64,000 nucleotides of DNA from Luteibacter yeojuensis (lineage in GTDB: Bacteria; Pseudomonadota; Gammaproteobacteria; Xanthomonadales; Rhodanobacteraceae): contig NZ_JZRB01000016.1 of the NCBI RefSeq assembly GCF_000964085.1, positions 91,641 to 155,640 of the forward strand, given 5' to 3'. This document shows, piece by piece, positions 18,096 through 25,743 of the stretch (position 1 is its first letter; each line of letters begins with the position of its first letter). Below the pieces are notes generated by a model. The model did no database searches, was not told where the DNA came from, and saw only the letters and a program-made list of their open reading frames with translations. The position numbers and the translations under genes are program-made.

Positions 18096-18560
18096 CTAGG
18101 CCGCGCCGTCGAACCCGGCCTGGCGCCAGGCCTCGAAAACCGCCACGGCCACGGCGTTGGAGAGGTTGAGGCTGCGGTTGCCCGGGCGCATCGGCAGGCG
18201 GATGCGCTGCGGCTCCGGGATCGCATCGAGCACCTCATCCGGCAGGCCGGCGGTTTCGCAGCCGAACAGCAGCGCATCGCCGTCGGCGTAGGCCACGTCC
18301 GTATGCAGGTGCCTGCCGCGGGTGGAGAAGGCGAACACGCGTGGCTGGCCGAGGGTGGCAAGGCAATCGTCGAGGCTGTCGTGGACGGCCACGCTGGCGA
18401 ACTCGTGGTAGTCCAGGCCCGCCCGCTTCAGCCGGGCATCGTCCAGCGTGAAGCCCAGGGGGCGGATGAGGTGGAGCGTCGCACCGGTGTTGGCGCAGAG
18501 GCGGATCACATTGCCGGTGTTCGGCGGGATCTCGGGTCGGAACAGGATGACGTGGGGCAT
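18096..18560 (-). CDS. trmL: tRNA (cytidine/uridine-34 2'-O)-methyltransferase
   Basis: A 154-residue minimalist SPOUT methyltransferase that methylates the wobble ribose of tRNA-Leu species. The N-terminal MPHVILFRPEIPPNTGNVIRL and the knot motifs (LLFGCETAGLP, IRLPMRPGNRSLNLSNAVAV) are all intact. The ATG at 18560 is chosen because it gives the standard TrmL N-terminus; an in-frame start at 18599 would add 13 residues without similarity. It may share transcription with ubiJB downstream. Confidence 0.94.
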   Translation of the reverse strand: MPHVILFRPEIPPNTGNVIRLCANTGATLHLIRPLGFTLDDARLKRAGLDYHEFASVAVHDSLDDCLATLGQPRVFAFSTRGRHLHTDVAYADGDALLFGCETAGLPDEVLDAIPEPQRIRLPMRPGNRSLNLSNAVAVAVFEAWRQAGFDGAA

Positions 18561-18567
18561 GCCGCCA

Positions 18568-18777
18568 TTATGAGGCCGAGAGCGGGCAAACGATGCCATC
18601 GGGCGGCAGGGCGCAGGCCGGGGCCGTCACCATGCCCAGGGCGTTTGGCGCCGGCTGGGCCGCGTGGGCCAGCTGCACCGGCGCGCCCTTGTAGGTGAGC
18701 ATGTTGCCGAGGATCAGGCCGCACACCAGCAGCGAGGCGACCAGCAGGCTACGCAGGACGAGAAGTTCGTGTTTCAT
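18568..18777 (-). CDS. Small single-pass membrane or secreted protein
   Basis: A 69-residue protein with AAGGAG six bases ahead of its ATG. A hydrophobic segment (LLVLRSLLVASLLVCGLILGNML) spans residues 5-27 and is followed by a proline- and alanine-rich region with two cysteines (PACALPPDGIVCPLSAS). It might be an uncleaved membrane protein or have a signal anchor. No family is recognised. Seven bases separate it from trmL, so it is probably cotranscribed with trmL. Confidence 0.6.
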   Translation of the reverse strand: MKHELLVLRSLLVASLLVCGLILGNMLTYKGAPVQLAHAAQPAPNALGMVTAPACALPPDGIVCPLSAS

Positions 18778-19045
18778 GGCGTACTCCTTCAGGGGATCAG
18801 GGGTGGGGCGGTTGCCCCGGGGCATGGGTAGTAACGCAAACCGCGTGCCATCTTTTCAGGGGCGCCAATCAGCTGATTCGCATGAGGTTTGTCAGGTTGC
18901 CTGGCCGCGCTTGAGTGTCCGCGGACACGCACGTGGCCATGGCGGACACCGTCCGCCCCCCTGCCGGGCGGCTCATTGCGGAAACCGCGGCGCACGGCTA
19001 GCCTCCGGGAGACAACGGGCCAAGAAGGCCCCATAGGAGCCGTGC

Positions 19046-21922
19046 ATGAAGAAGCGCCTCACCCTGCTCGCCGCAGGCCTCATGGGCGTCGTTGGCGCCG
19101 CCTACGCGGCAGCGCCGTCCACCGACACCATCCCGGACATCCCCTACACCCGCTTCCAGCTGCCCAACGGCCTTACCGTGGTCGTCCACGAAGACCACAA
19201 GGCACCGGTCGTTGCCGTCAGCATCTGGTACCACGTCGGCTCGGCCGATGAGCCGGCACGCAAGACGGGCTTCGCCCACCTCTTCGAGCACCTCATGTTC
19301 TCGGGCTCCGAGAACCACAAGGGCACGTATTTCCAGCCGTTCGAGCTGGCGGGTGCCACCGACATGAACGGCACCACCTGGTTCGACCGTACCAATTACT
19401 TCGAGACCGTGCCCACCACCGCCGTGGACATGGCGCTGTGGATGGAATCCGATCGCATGGGCCACCTGCTCGGCGCCATCGGCCAGAAGGAGCTCGATAC
19501 CCAGCGTGGCGTGGTGCAGAACGAAAAGCGCCAGGGCGAGAACCGCCCCTACGGCCGCGTCGACGAGAACATCCTCGTCAACACCTACCCGGCCAACCAC
19601 CCGTACCACCACGACACCATCGGCTCCATGGCCGACCTCGACGCGGCATCGCTCGATGACGTCAAGAAGTGGTTCCACGACTACTACGGCGCCGCCAACA
19701 CCACCCTGGTGATGGCCGGCGACATCACCGTGGCCCAGGCGAAGGAAAAGGCCGAAAAATACTTCGGCGACATCCCCGCCGGGCCGCCGGTGCCGCGCCA
19801 GCAGGCGTGGATCACGCCGCTGCAGAAAGACACCACGGGCGTGCAGCACGACCAGGTGGCGCAGCCGCGCATCGTGCGCACGTGGATCGTGCCGCAACTG
19901 GGCACCGACGACGCCGTCAACCTCGACCTCGCCACCACCGCGCTCGGCGGCGGCAAGACATCGCGCCTGTACCAGCGCCTGGTCTACCAGGACAAGCTGG
20001 CTGACGACGTCAGCGTGGGCATCTCGCCGTTCGCGCTGGCCAGCCAGGTGCAGCTCTCGGTCGACGTGAAGCAGGGCGTGGACCAGAAGAAGGTCGAGGC
20101 GGCCATTGCGGACGTGTGGAACGATTTCCTCGCGAAGGGCCCCACGGACGACGAGCTTGCCCGCGCCAAGGTCACCAACCGCGCCAGCTTCGTGCGCGGG
20201 CTCGAGAAGGTGGGTGGTTTTGGTGGCAAGGCCGTCATCCTGGCCGAGGGCCAGGTCTACCGGAACGACCCCGAGGCCTATAAGAAGGACCTGCAGCGCG
20301 CGCAGTCGGCCACCGTGGCCTCGGTGCTTGCCGCATCGAAGGAATGGCTGGGCAAGGGCAGCTACACGCTGACGGTGCTGCCGGCCAAGCCGGGCTTCGA
20401 CCCGGCCGCCGAGGACAAGGCCGTGAAGGGCCTGGCCGATGCGTCGGGCCGCCCCGCGGCCGTCATGCCGCCGGCCGCCACCTACAAGGTCGATAAGTCG
20501 ACGGTTGATCGTGCCGGTGGCGTGCCCGCCGTCACCCGCTTCCCCGACCTCACCTTCCCCAAACTGCAGCGCGGCAAGCTGAAGAACGGCATCGAAGTGG
20601 TGCTGGCCGAGCGCCACACCATCCCGGTCACCCAGGTGCAGTTGCTGTTCAACGCGGGCTACGCCGCCGACCAGGGCCACAAGCTCGGCACGGCCGCGTT
20701 CACCGCCGCCATGATGAACGAGAGCACCAAGGCGCTCGATTCGGTGGAGGTCGCCCGCCGCAAGGAGCGCCTCGGCGCCAGCATCGGTGCCGGCTGCGCA
20801 CTGGATTCCTGCAGTGTCTCGCTCAATGCGCTGAACACCGACCTCGACCCGTCGATCAAGCTGTTCGCCGACATCACGCGCACGCCGGCCTTCAATGCGG
20901 ACGACATCGAGCGCGTGCGCGGCCAGTGGATCGCCGGCATCGCCCAGGAGAAGACCGAGCCGGAGGCCATCGCGCTGCGTTCGCTGCCGCCGCTGATGTT
21001 CGGCAAAAACCACGCGTACGGCATCCCGTTCACCGGCAGTGGTACCGAGAAGGCCATCGCTTCGCTCACCGCGGCCGACCTCGCCACCTTCCAGCGCGAT
21101 TACCTGCGCCCGGATAACGTCCGCATCCTCGTCGCGGGCGACACCACGCTGGCCGAGATCCTGCCGAAGCTCGACGCGGCGTTCGGCGACTGGGCCCCGC
21201 CCGCCAGCGCCATCCCGAAGCGCAACGTGGGCCAGGTGGCCGCGCAGCCCAAGCCGCGCGTCTACCTCTGCAACCGCACCGATGCCCCGCAGTCGCTCGT
21301 GCTCGCTGGCCTGCTCGCGCCGTCGACCAAGGCCAAAGACGCGCTCGACCTCGGCATCGCCAACGGTGCCTTCGGTGGCAGCTTCACGTCGCGCCTCAAC
21401 ATGAACCTGCGCGAGGACAAGCGCTGGGCCTACGGCGCCGGCAGCTTCCTGACCGATGCCCAGGGCCAGCGTCCGTTCCTGCTGTATGCGCCGGTGCAGA
21501 CCGACAAAACCGCCGAGTCGGCTGCGGAAATCCTTAAAGAAGCACGCGACGTCATCGGCAACCGCCCGCTCACCGCCGACGAAATCGCCAAGGTGCGCTC
21601 GCAGCGCGTCCGCGCGCTGCCGGGCAGCTACGAGACCACGGGTTCGGTCATGGGCGCGATGAACGGCATCCTCATGTACGACCGCCCGGATGATTACGTG
21701 CAGACGCTCAAGGCACGCATCGACGGGGTCGACCAGAAGGATGCCGAAGCCGCGATTTCCGCGGTGGTGAAGCCGGATGCGCTGACCTGGGTCATCGTCG
21801 GCGACCTGCGCAAGATCGAAGCGCCGGTGCGCGCGTTGAACCTCGGCGAGGTGCACGTCATCGATGCCGACGGCAACCCGGTGAAGGCCGCCGCGAAGCC
21901 GGCCAAACCGGCTGGCAAGTGA
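19046..21922 (+). CDS. M16 family zinc metallopeptidase, double domain, secreted
   Basis: A 958-residue insulinase/pitrilysin-type peptidase with a signal peptide (first ~20 residues, ending AYAAAPS). The first M16 domain has the inverted zinc motif HLFEH at residues 78-82 and a downstream Glu in RGVVQNEKRQGENRP. The second M16 half (from about residue 510) has lost the motif, reading TAAMMNE where HxxEH would be, so it is a non-catalytic partner domain, as usual for these fused proteins. It is predicted to be periplasmic and to degrade peptides. AGGAG lies seven bases before the ATG. Confidence 0.9.
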   Translation: MKKRLTLLAAGLMGVVGAAYAAAPSTDTIPDIPYTRFQLPNGLTVVVHEDHKAPVVAVSIWYHVGSADEPARKTGFAHLFEHLMFSGSENHKGTYFQPFELAGATDMNGTTWFDRTNYFETVPTTAVDMALWMESDRMGHLLGAIGQKELDTQRGVVQNEKRQGENRPYGRVDENILVNTYPANHPYHHDTIGSMADLDAASLDDVKKWFHDYYGAANTTLVMAGDITVAQAKEKAEKYFGDIPAGPPVPRQQAWITPLQKDTTGVQHDQVAQPRIVRTWIVPQLGTDDAVNLDLATTALGGGKTSRLYQRLVYQDKLADDVSVGISPFALASQVQLSVDVKQGVDQKKVEAAIADVWNDFLAKGPTDDELARAKVTNRASFVRGLEKVGGFGGKAVILAEGQVYRNDPEAYKKDLQRAQSATVASVLAASKEWLGKGSYTLTVLPAKPGFDPAAEDKAVKGLADASGRPAAVMPPAATYKVDKSTVDRAGGVPAVTRFPDLTFPKLQRGKLKNGIEVVLAERHTIPVTQVQLLFNAGYAADQGHKLGTAAFTAAMMNESTKALDSVEVARRKERLGASIGAGCALDSCSVSLNALNTDLDPSIKLFADITRTPAFNADDIERVRGQWIAGIAQEKTEPEAIALRSLPPLMFGKNHAYGIPFTGSGTEKAIASLTAADLATFQRDYLRPDNVRILVAGDTTLAEILPKLDAAFGDWAPPASAIPKRNVGQVAAQPKPRVYLCNRTDAPQSLVLAGLLAPSTKAKDALDLGIANGAFGGSFTSRLNMNLREDKRWAYGAGSFLTDAQGQRPFLLYAPVQTDKTAESAAEILKEARDVIGNRPLTADEIAKVRSQRVRALPGSYETTGSVMGAMNGILMYDRPDDYVQTLKARIDGVDQKDAEAAISAVVKPDALTWVIVGDLRKIEAPVRALNLGEVHVIDADGNPVKAAAKPAKPAGK

Positions 21923-22014
21923 CTGACGGCGACGGCGCGGTGGGCTTGCTCATCGCGTCGTCGCTTCCATCGGGCTAGCATTGGCCCCGAACGCGTTACC
22001 TTCCGGAGCCACCC

Positions 22015-22434
22015 ATGCGCAAAGCCGTCCTCCTCCTCATCCCCCTCGCCACCTTCGCGCTCAGCGCCTGTGACTGGGGCATCAAGCTCGACGACAGGGC
22101 ACGCAACGTGCGCACCGCATGGAACGGTGATGTCGGCAGCTGCAAGGAGCAGGGCAAGGTCAGCGTCTCGGTCACCAGCCGCGTCGGCCCGGTCGATCGC
22201 AGCGACCTCAAGGTGCGCGACGAGCTCGAGGTGCTCGCCCGCAACGAGGCAGCCAAGCTGGGCGCCGATACCGTCAAGCCGCTGGGCGAGCCCAACAATG
22301 GCTCGCAGGATTGGGGCGCCTACACCTGCGGCACCCGTGCCCTCGGCCAGCAGGGTGTCAACAACCCGCCGCCCCCGCCGCCGCAGAACACCACGCCACA
22401 GGGCGGCTTCGAAACCGTCCCGCTCAAGAACTGA
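22015..22434 (+). CDS. DUF4156-like lipoprotein
   Basis: A 139-residue predicted lipoprotein. The signal peptide ends in the lipobox LSAC with Cys19. The mature part contains a pair of cysteines (GSCKEQGK and AYTCGTRA), a conserved-looking LEVLARNEAAKLGADTVKPLG segment as in DUF4156/RcsF-like envelope proteins, and a proline-rich tail (NNPPPPPPQNTTPQ). The RcsF comparison is by general layout only. It follows the M16 gene by about 90 bases and is convergent with a LysR gene. Confidence 0.7.
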   Translation: MRKAVLLLIPLATFALSACDWGIKLDDRARNVRTAWNGDVGSCKEQGKVSVSVTSRVGPVDRSDLKVRDELEVLARNEAAKLGADTVKPLGEPNNGSQDWGAYTCGTRALGQQGVNNPPPPPPQNTTPQGGFETVPLKN

Positions 22435-22435
22435 T

Positions 22436-23347
22436 TCAAAGCATGCGCACGCCTTCGTCCGCCCGCGCGGCGAAGGTGGCCATCACCCAGTCGATGAACA
22501 CGCGCACCCGCGGCGAGAGCTGCCGGTTGTGCGGGTACAGCAGCGACACGGGCGTTTCCGTCGGCGGGTAACCGGGCAGCACCTCCACCAGCCGGCCCTC
22601 GGCCAGGTCGGCCACCGCGTTGTACAGCGGCACCTGGATCAACCCGAGGCCCAGCCGCGCCAGTTCCTTGTTCGTTTCCGCCCCGGTCACCGTGACGACC
22701 GATGGCAACTGCACGTGGCGCACCTCGCCATCGACGACGAATTCCAGCGGCAGCGTGCCACCCGTGGCGGTTGAGAAAAAACCGATGGCCTGGTGGCCGT
22801 CGAGGTCATCGGGCGTGCGCGGTACGCCGTGCCGTTCGAGGTACGCGGGGCTCGCCAGGGTCACCTCGCGCAGCATCGCGATGCGCCGCCCCGCCATGCT
22901 GCTGTCGGCCAGGTCGCCGGCGCGCAGCACGCAATCCACGCCCTCGCGCACCAGGTCCACCCAGCGGTCGCCCTCGCCGACATGCACGCGCAAACCGGGG
23001 TAGCGCGCGAGGAAATCCGGCAGTGCCGGCAGCACGAAGGTGCGGGCGAGTACCCCGTGCATGTCCACGCGCAACAGGCCGCTGGGCCGTGCATCGGTGA
23101 ACGTCGCTTCCGCATCTTCCACATCGGCCAGGATCGCGACGCAGCGGCGGTGGTAGGCCTCGCCATCGAGCGTGGGGCTCACCTGGCGGGTGGTGCGCTG
23201 GAGCAGGCGGACCCCCAGCCTCGCTTCCAGCCGCTTGATCGCCTGGGTGACGGTGGAGCGGGGCAGGTCGAGGTCCGCCGCGGCGGCCGTGAAGCTGCGC
23301 CGCTCCACGATCCGCACGAACAGCCGCATGGTGTCGAAACGGTCCAT
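22436..23347 (-). CDS. LysR-type transcriptional regulator
   Basis: A 303-residue LysR protein of the CrgA/AaeR-like subgroup, with the N-terminal helix-turn-helix RSFTAAAADLDLPRSTVTQ and KRLEARLGVRLLQRTTRQVS, and the effector domain starting RPSGLLRVDMHGVLARTFV. It is divergent from a short-chain dehydrogenase gene, and a symmetrical TAATC-N6-GATTA site lies between. By the usual logic of such pairs it probably controls the dehydrogenase genes. The effector is unknown. Confidence 0.88.
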   Translation of the reverse strand: MDRFDTMRLFVRIVERRSFTAAAADLDLPRSTVTQAIKRLEARLGVRLLQRTTRQVSPTLDGEAYHRRCVAILADVEDAEATFTDARPSGLLRVDMHGVLARTFVLPALPDFLARYPGLRVHVGEGDRWVDLVREGVDCVLRAGDLADSSMAGRRIAMLREVTLASPAYLERHGVPRTPDDLDGHQAIGFFSTATGGTLPLEFVVDGEVRHVQLPSVVTVTGAETNKELARLGLGLIQVPLYNAVADLAEGRLVEVLPGYPPTETPVSLLYPHNRQLSPRVRVFIDWVMATFAARADEGVRML

Positions 23348-23386
23348 GGCCACGGCGATTGTTCCATCGCAAGGAATAGTGAAGCC

Positions 23387-23402
23387 TAATCTAGCCGGAT
23401 TA
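23387..23402. promoter_or_regulatory. LysR-type inverted repeat between regulator and dehydrogenase
   Basis: A perfect 5-base inverted repeat with a 6-base spacer, TAATC then TAGCCG then GATTA. It fits the T-N11-A style of LysR recognition boxes and sits 40 bases from the regulator start and 66 bases from the dehydrogenase start. Confidence 0.5.
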
Positions 23403-23467
23403 TCCGAGCGCCGACAACGTCCATCCTTCTTCCTCCCCGGCAATGGCGCCGGTTCCGGAGAATCAAG

Positions 23468-24211
23468 ATGAACAAGCAAGCGAATAACAAGGTTGCGATC
23501 GTCACGGGTGCCTCGCGGGGTATCGGCGCGGCGGTGGCCAGGCGGCTGGCCGACGACGGCTTCACTGTCGTCGTCAACTACGCGGGCAGCGCCAAGGCAG
23601 CCGAAGAAGTGGTCGGCGACATCACCGCCGCGGGCGGCACGGCCATCAGTGCCCAGGCCGACGTGGCCAAGGCCGCCGACGTACGCCGGCTGTTCGATAC
23701 CACCGAGCAGGTATATGGCGGCGTCGACGTGCTGGTGAACAACGCAGGCGTGATGGCTCTCGCCAACGTGGCCGACCTGACGGAGGAAGATTTCGACCGC
23801 CTCTTCGACATCAACGTGAAGGGTAGCTACAACACCATGCGCGAAGCGGCGAAGCGCCTCCGCCACGGTGGCCGCATCATCAACTTCTCGTCCAGCGTCG
23901 TGGGCCTGCTGCAGCCGGGCTATGCCCCTTACGCCGCGACCAAGGCCGCTATCGAGGCGACGACCATGGTGCTGGCGCGCGAACTGCGCGGCCGCGAGGT
24001 GACGGTGAACGCGGTGGCCCCCGGCCCGACCGCCACCGAACTCTTCCTCAACGGCAAGTCGGATGAGCTCGTCGATCGCCTCGCCAAGCTGGCGCCCCTG
24101 GAGCGGCTGGGTACGCCCGAGGACATCGCCGCCACCGTCGCCTTCCTCGCCGGCCCCGATGGCGCATGGGTGAATGGCCAGGTGCTCCGCGCCAACGGCG
24201 GCATTGTCTGA
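23468..24211 (+). CDS. Short-chain dehydrogenase/reductase
   Basis: A 247-residue classical SDR. The NADP(H)-binding TGASRGIG motif begins near residue 14, the NNAG motif is at VLVNNAGVMAL, the catalytic Ser and Tyr-x-x-x-Lys are in FSSSVVG and PYAATK, and the tail ends GPDGAWVNGQVLRANGG. The best general match is 3-oxoacyl-ACP reductase-like SDRs, but the substrate cannot be told. It is the first gene after the divergent LysR regulator and 18 bases ahead of a second SDR. Confidence 0.9.
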   Translation: MNKQANNKVAIVTGASRGIGAAVARRLADDGFTVVVNYAGSAKAAEEVVGDITAAGGTAISAQADVAKAADVRRLFDTTEQVYGGVDVLVNNAGVMALANVADLTEEDFDRLFDINVKGSYNTMREAAKRLRHGGRIINFSSSVVGLLQPGYAPYAATKAAIEATTMVLARELRGREVTVNAVAPGPTATELFLNGKSDELVDRLAKLAPLERLGTPEDIAATVAFLAGPDGAWVNGQVLRANGGIV

Positions 24212-24229
24212 GCCCACGGGAGCATCGCC

Positions 24230-25120
24230 ATGAAACAGACCATCCTGATCACCGGCGCCTCCAGCGGGTTCGGCCTGCTCACCGCGCGAGCCCTGGCCGA
24301 GGCCGGCCACACCGTCTACGCCAGCATGCGTGACATCGCAGGCCGCAATAAGGCGCAAGCCGCCGCCGTGCTGGCGGAAGCCCGCGAGCGGAACGTCGAC
24401 CTGCGCGTCGTCGAACTCGACGTGTTGTCGGATGCCTCCGCGAAAGCCGCCATCGACACCGTGGTAGGCGAGGCGGGCAGCCTCGACGTGCTGATCCACA
24501 ACGCCGGGCACATGGTGTTCGGCCCGGCCGAGGCGTTCACCGCCGAGCAGTACGCACAGCTGTACGACGTGAACGTGCTCGGCACGCAGCGGGTGAACCG
24601 CGCCGCATTGCCAGCCATGCGCAAGCGGGGCAAGGGCCTGCTGCTGTGGGTATCGTCGAGCAGCACCCGCGGCGGCACGCCGCCCTTCCTGGCGCCGTAT
24701 TTCGCGGCGAAGGCGGCCATGGATTCGCTCGCCGTCAGCTACGCCGGCGAGCTCACCCGCTGGGGTATCGAGACCTCGATCATGGTGCCGGGCGCGTTCA
24801 CGAAGGGCACGAACCACTTCCGGCACGCGGGCAAGCCCGCCGATTCGGCGACCGAGGCGGCTTACCTGGAAGGCCCGTACGCGGGCATGCCGGACAGGAT
24901 CCTGCAGGGGCTGGCTTCGCTGGAACCCGCCGACGCCGATGCCGCCGAGGTGGCGGTGAAGATCGTCGAGGTGGTGGGCATGCCGCATGGCAAGCGCCCG
25001 TTTCGTATCCATGTCGACCCCTCGCAGGATGGCGCGGAAATCGTGAACGGCATGGCCGACCGTGTCCGCCGCGAGCTGTTCTTCCGCGCCGGCTTTGATG
25101 ATTTGCTGTCTCTCTCTTAG
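24230..25120 (+). CDS. Short-chain dehydrogenase/reductase, second copy
   Basis: A 296-residue SDR, longer than its neighbour and only distantly similar to it. The cofactor motif is TGASSGFG, the NAG motif is in LIHNAGHMVFG, and the catalytic Ser and Tyr-Lys pair are in VSSSST and PYFAAKAAM. The C-terminal extension (GMPDRILQGLASLEPADADAAEV) resembles SDRs acting on larger or lipophilic substrates. It is cotranscribed with the preceding gene and followed by a strong hairpin. Confidence 0.88.
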   Translation: MKQTILITGASSGFGLLTARALAEAGHTVYASMRDIAGRNKAQAAAVLAEARERNVDLRVVELDVLSDASAKAAIDTVVGEAGSLDVLIHNAGHMVFGPAEAFTAEQYAQLYDVNVLGTQRVNRAALPAMRKRGKGLLLWVSSSSTRGGTPPFLAPYFAAKAAMDSLAVSYAGELTRWGIETSIMVPGAFTKGTNHFRHAGKPADSATEAAYLEGPYAGMPDRILQGLASLEPADADAAEVAVKIVEVVGMPHGKRPFRIHVDPSQDGAEIVNGMADRVRRELFFRAGFDDLLSLS

Positions 25121-25127
25121 TGAGATT

Positions 25128-25167
25128 GCCGCTTGCAGGGCCGCGGGGGCAGGTTCCTGCAAGCGGC
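25128..25167 (+). terminator. Long perfect hairpin after the SDR pair
   Basis: A 12-base perfect stem, GCCGCTTGCAGG at 25128-25139 and CCTGCAAGCGGC at 25156-25167, lies eight bases past the SDR stop. The run that follows (GATACTATTTGG) is poor in T, so it may protect the 3' end or act as a weak terminator rather than a classic one. Confidence 0.5.
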
Positions 25168-25182
25168 GATACTATTTGGATA

Positions 25183-25210
25183 TTGAATATACAGAAATGA
25201 ACTATATACT
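25183..25210 (+). promoter_or_regulatory. Candidate promoter of the marR efflux operon
   Basis: TTGAAT at 25183-25188 and TATACT at 25205-25210 are separated by 16 bases within a markedly AT-rich island in otherwise GC-rich DNA. It lies 31 bases upstream of the marR start. AT-rich imperfect palindromes here (GGATATTGAATATAC) could be the MarR operator; that is inference. Confidence 0.5.
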
Positions 25211-25240
25211 TATGAGGTAACCAGCCGAAGGCCCCGCCTC

Positions 25241-25732
25241 ATGAGTGATTTCGCCCCCACCGAAGCACGGCTCCGCAACACGATTCAGAAGTACCCCGCG
25301 TTCCCGCGCGAACCGGCGGTGCTCGTGCGCCTGGTAAAGCACCTCTACAAGGAGGTGCACGACGAGGCGAACGCCGTCATGCGGCCCTACGGCCTGAACC
25401 ACCCCGAGTACAACATCCTCATGATGCTGTACGGCGCACCGGGCAACGCCATGAACCCCTCGCAGCTGGCCGACGCCGCCGGGGAGAAGTCCGCCAATGT
25501 CACCCGCCTCACCACCCGCCTCAGCGAGATGGGCTTCATCACCCGTGCCGCCAGCGAGGACGACCGTCGCAAGGTCGAGCTCACGCTCACGCCGGCGGGC
25601 GTGGAACTCATCGAGACGTTCCTCCCCGACATCGTCACGCTGCTGCACCGCCAGACGCGCAACCTGAGCATGCTGGAGCAGGCCCAGCTCGAGGGCTTGC
25701 TGAAGAAGATGCTGGCCGGGTTCGGGGGCTGA
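25241..25732 (+). CDS. MarR family transcriptional regulator
   Basis: A 163-residue winged-helix repressor, first gene of an operon with FUSC, DUF1656 and HlyD genes. The domain runs from YNILMMLYGAPGNAMNPSQL through GEKSANVTRLTTRLSEMG (recognition helix) to the wing TRAASEDDRRKVELTLTPAG with the DxRR motif typical of MarR. Such regulators often sense phenolic or aromatic acids and derepress efflux genes; this fits the downstream exporter. Probably autoregulated from the AT-rich upstream region. Confidence 0.92.
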   Translation: MSDFAPTEARLRNTIQKYPAFPREPAVLVRLVKHLYKEVHDEANAVMRPYGLNHPEYNILMMLYGAPGNAMNPSQLADAAGEKSANVTRLTTRLSEMGFITRAASEDDRRKVELTLTPAGVELIETFLPDIVTLLHRQTRNLSMLEQAQLEGLLKKMLAGFGG

Positions 25733-25743
25733 GCGGGCACGCC

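Noticed and set aside
18998..21856. A 952-residue open frame on the minus strand opposite the M16 peptidase
   Set aside because: Low-complexity, His/Arg/Gly-rich product with no family signature; it mirrors codon bias of the real plus-strand gene in high-GC DNA.
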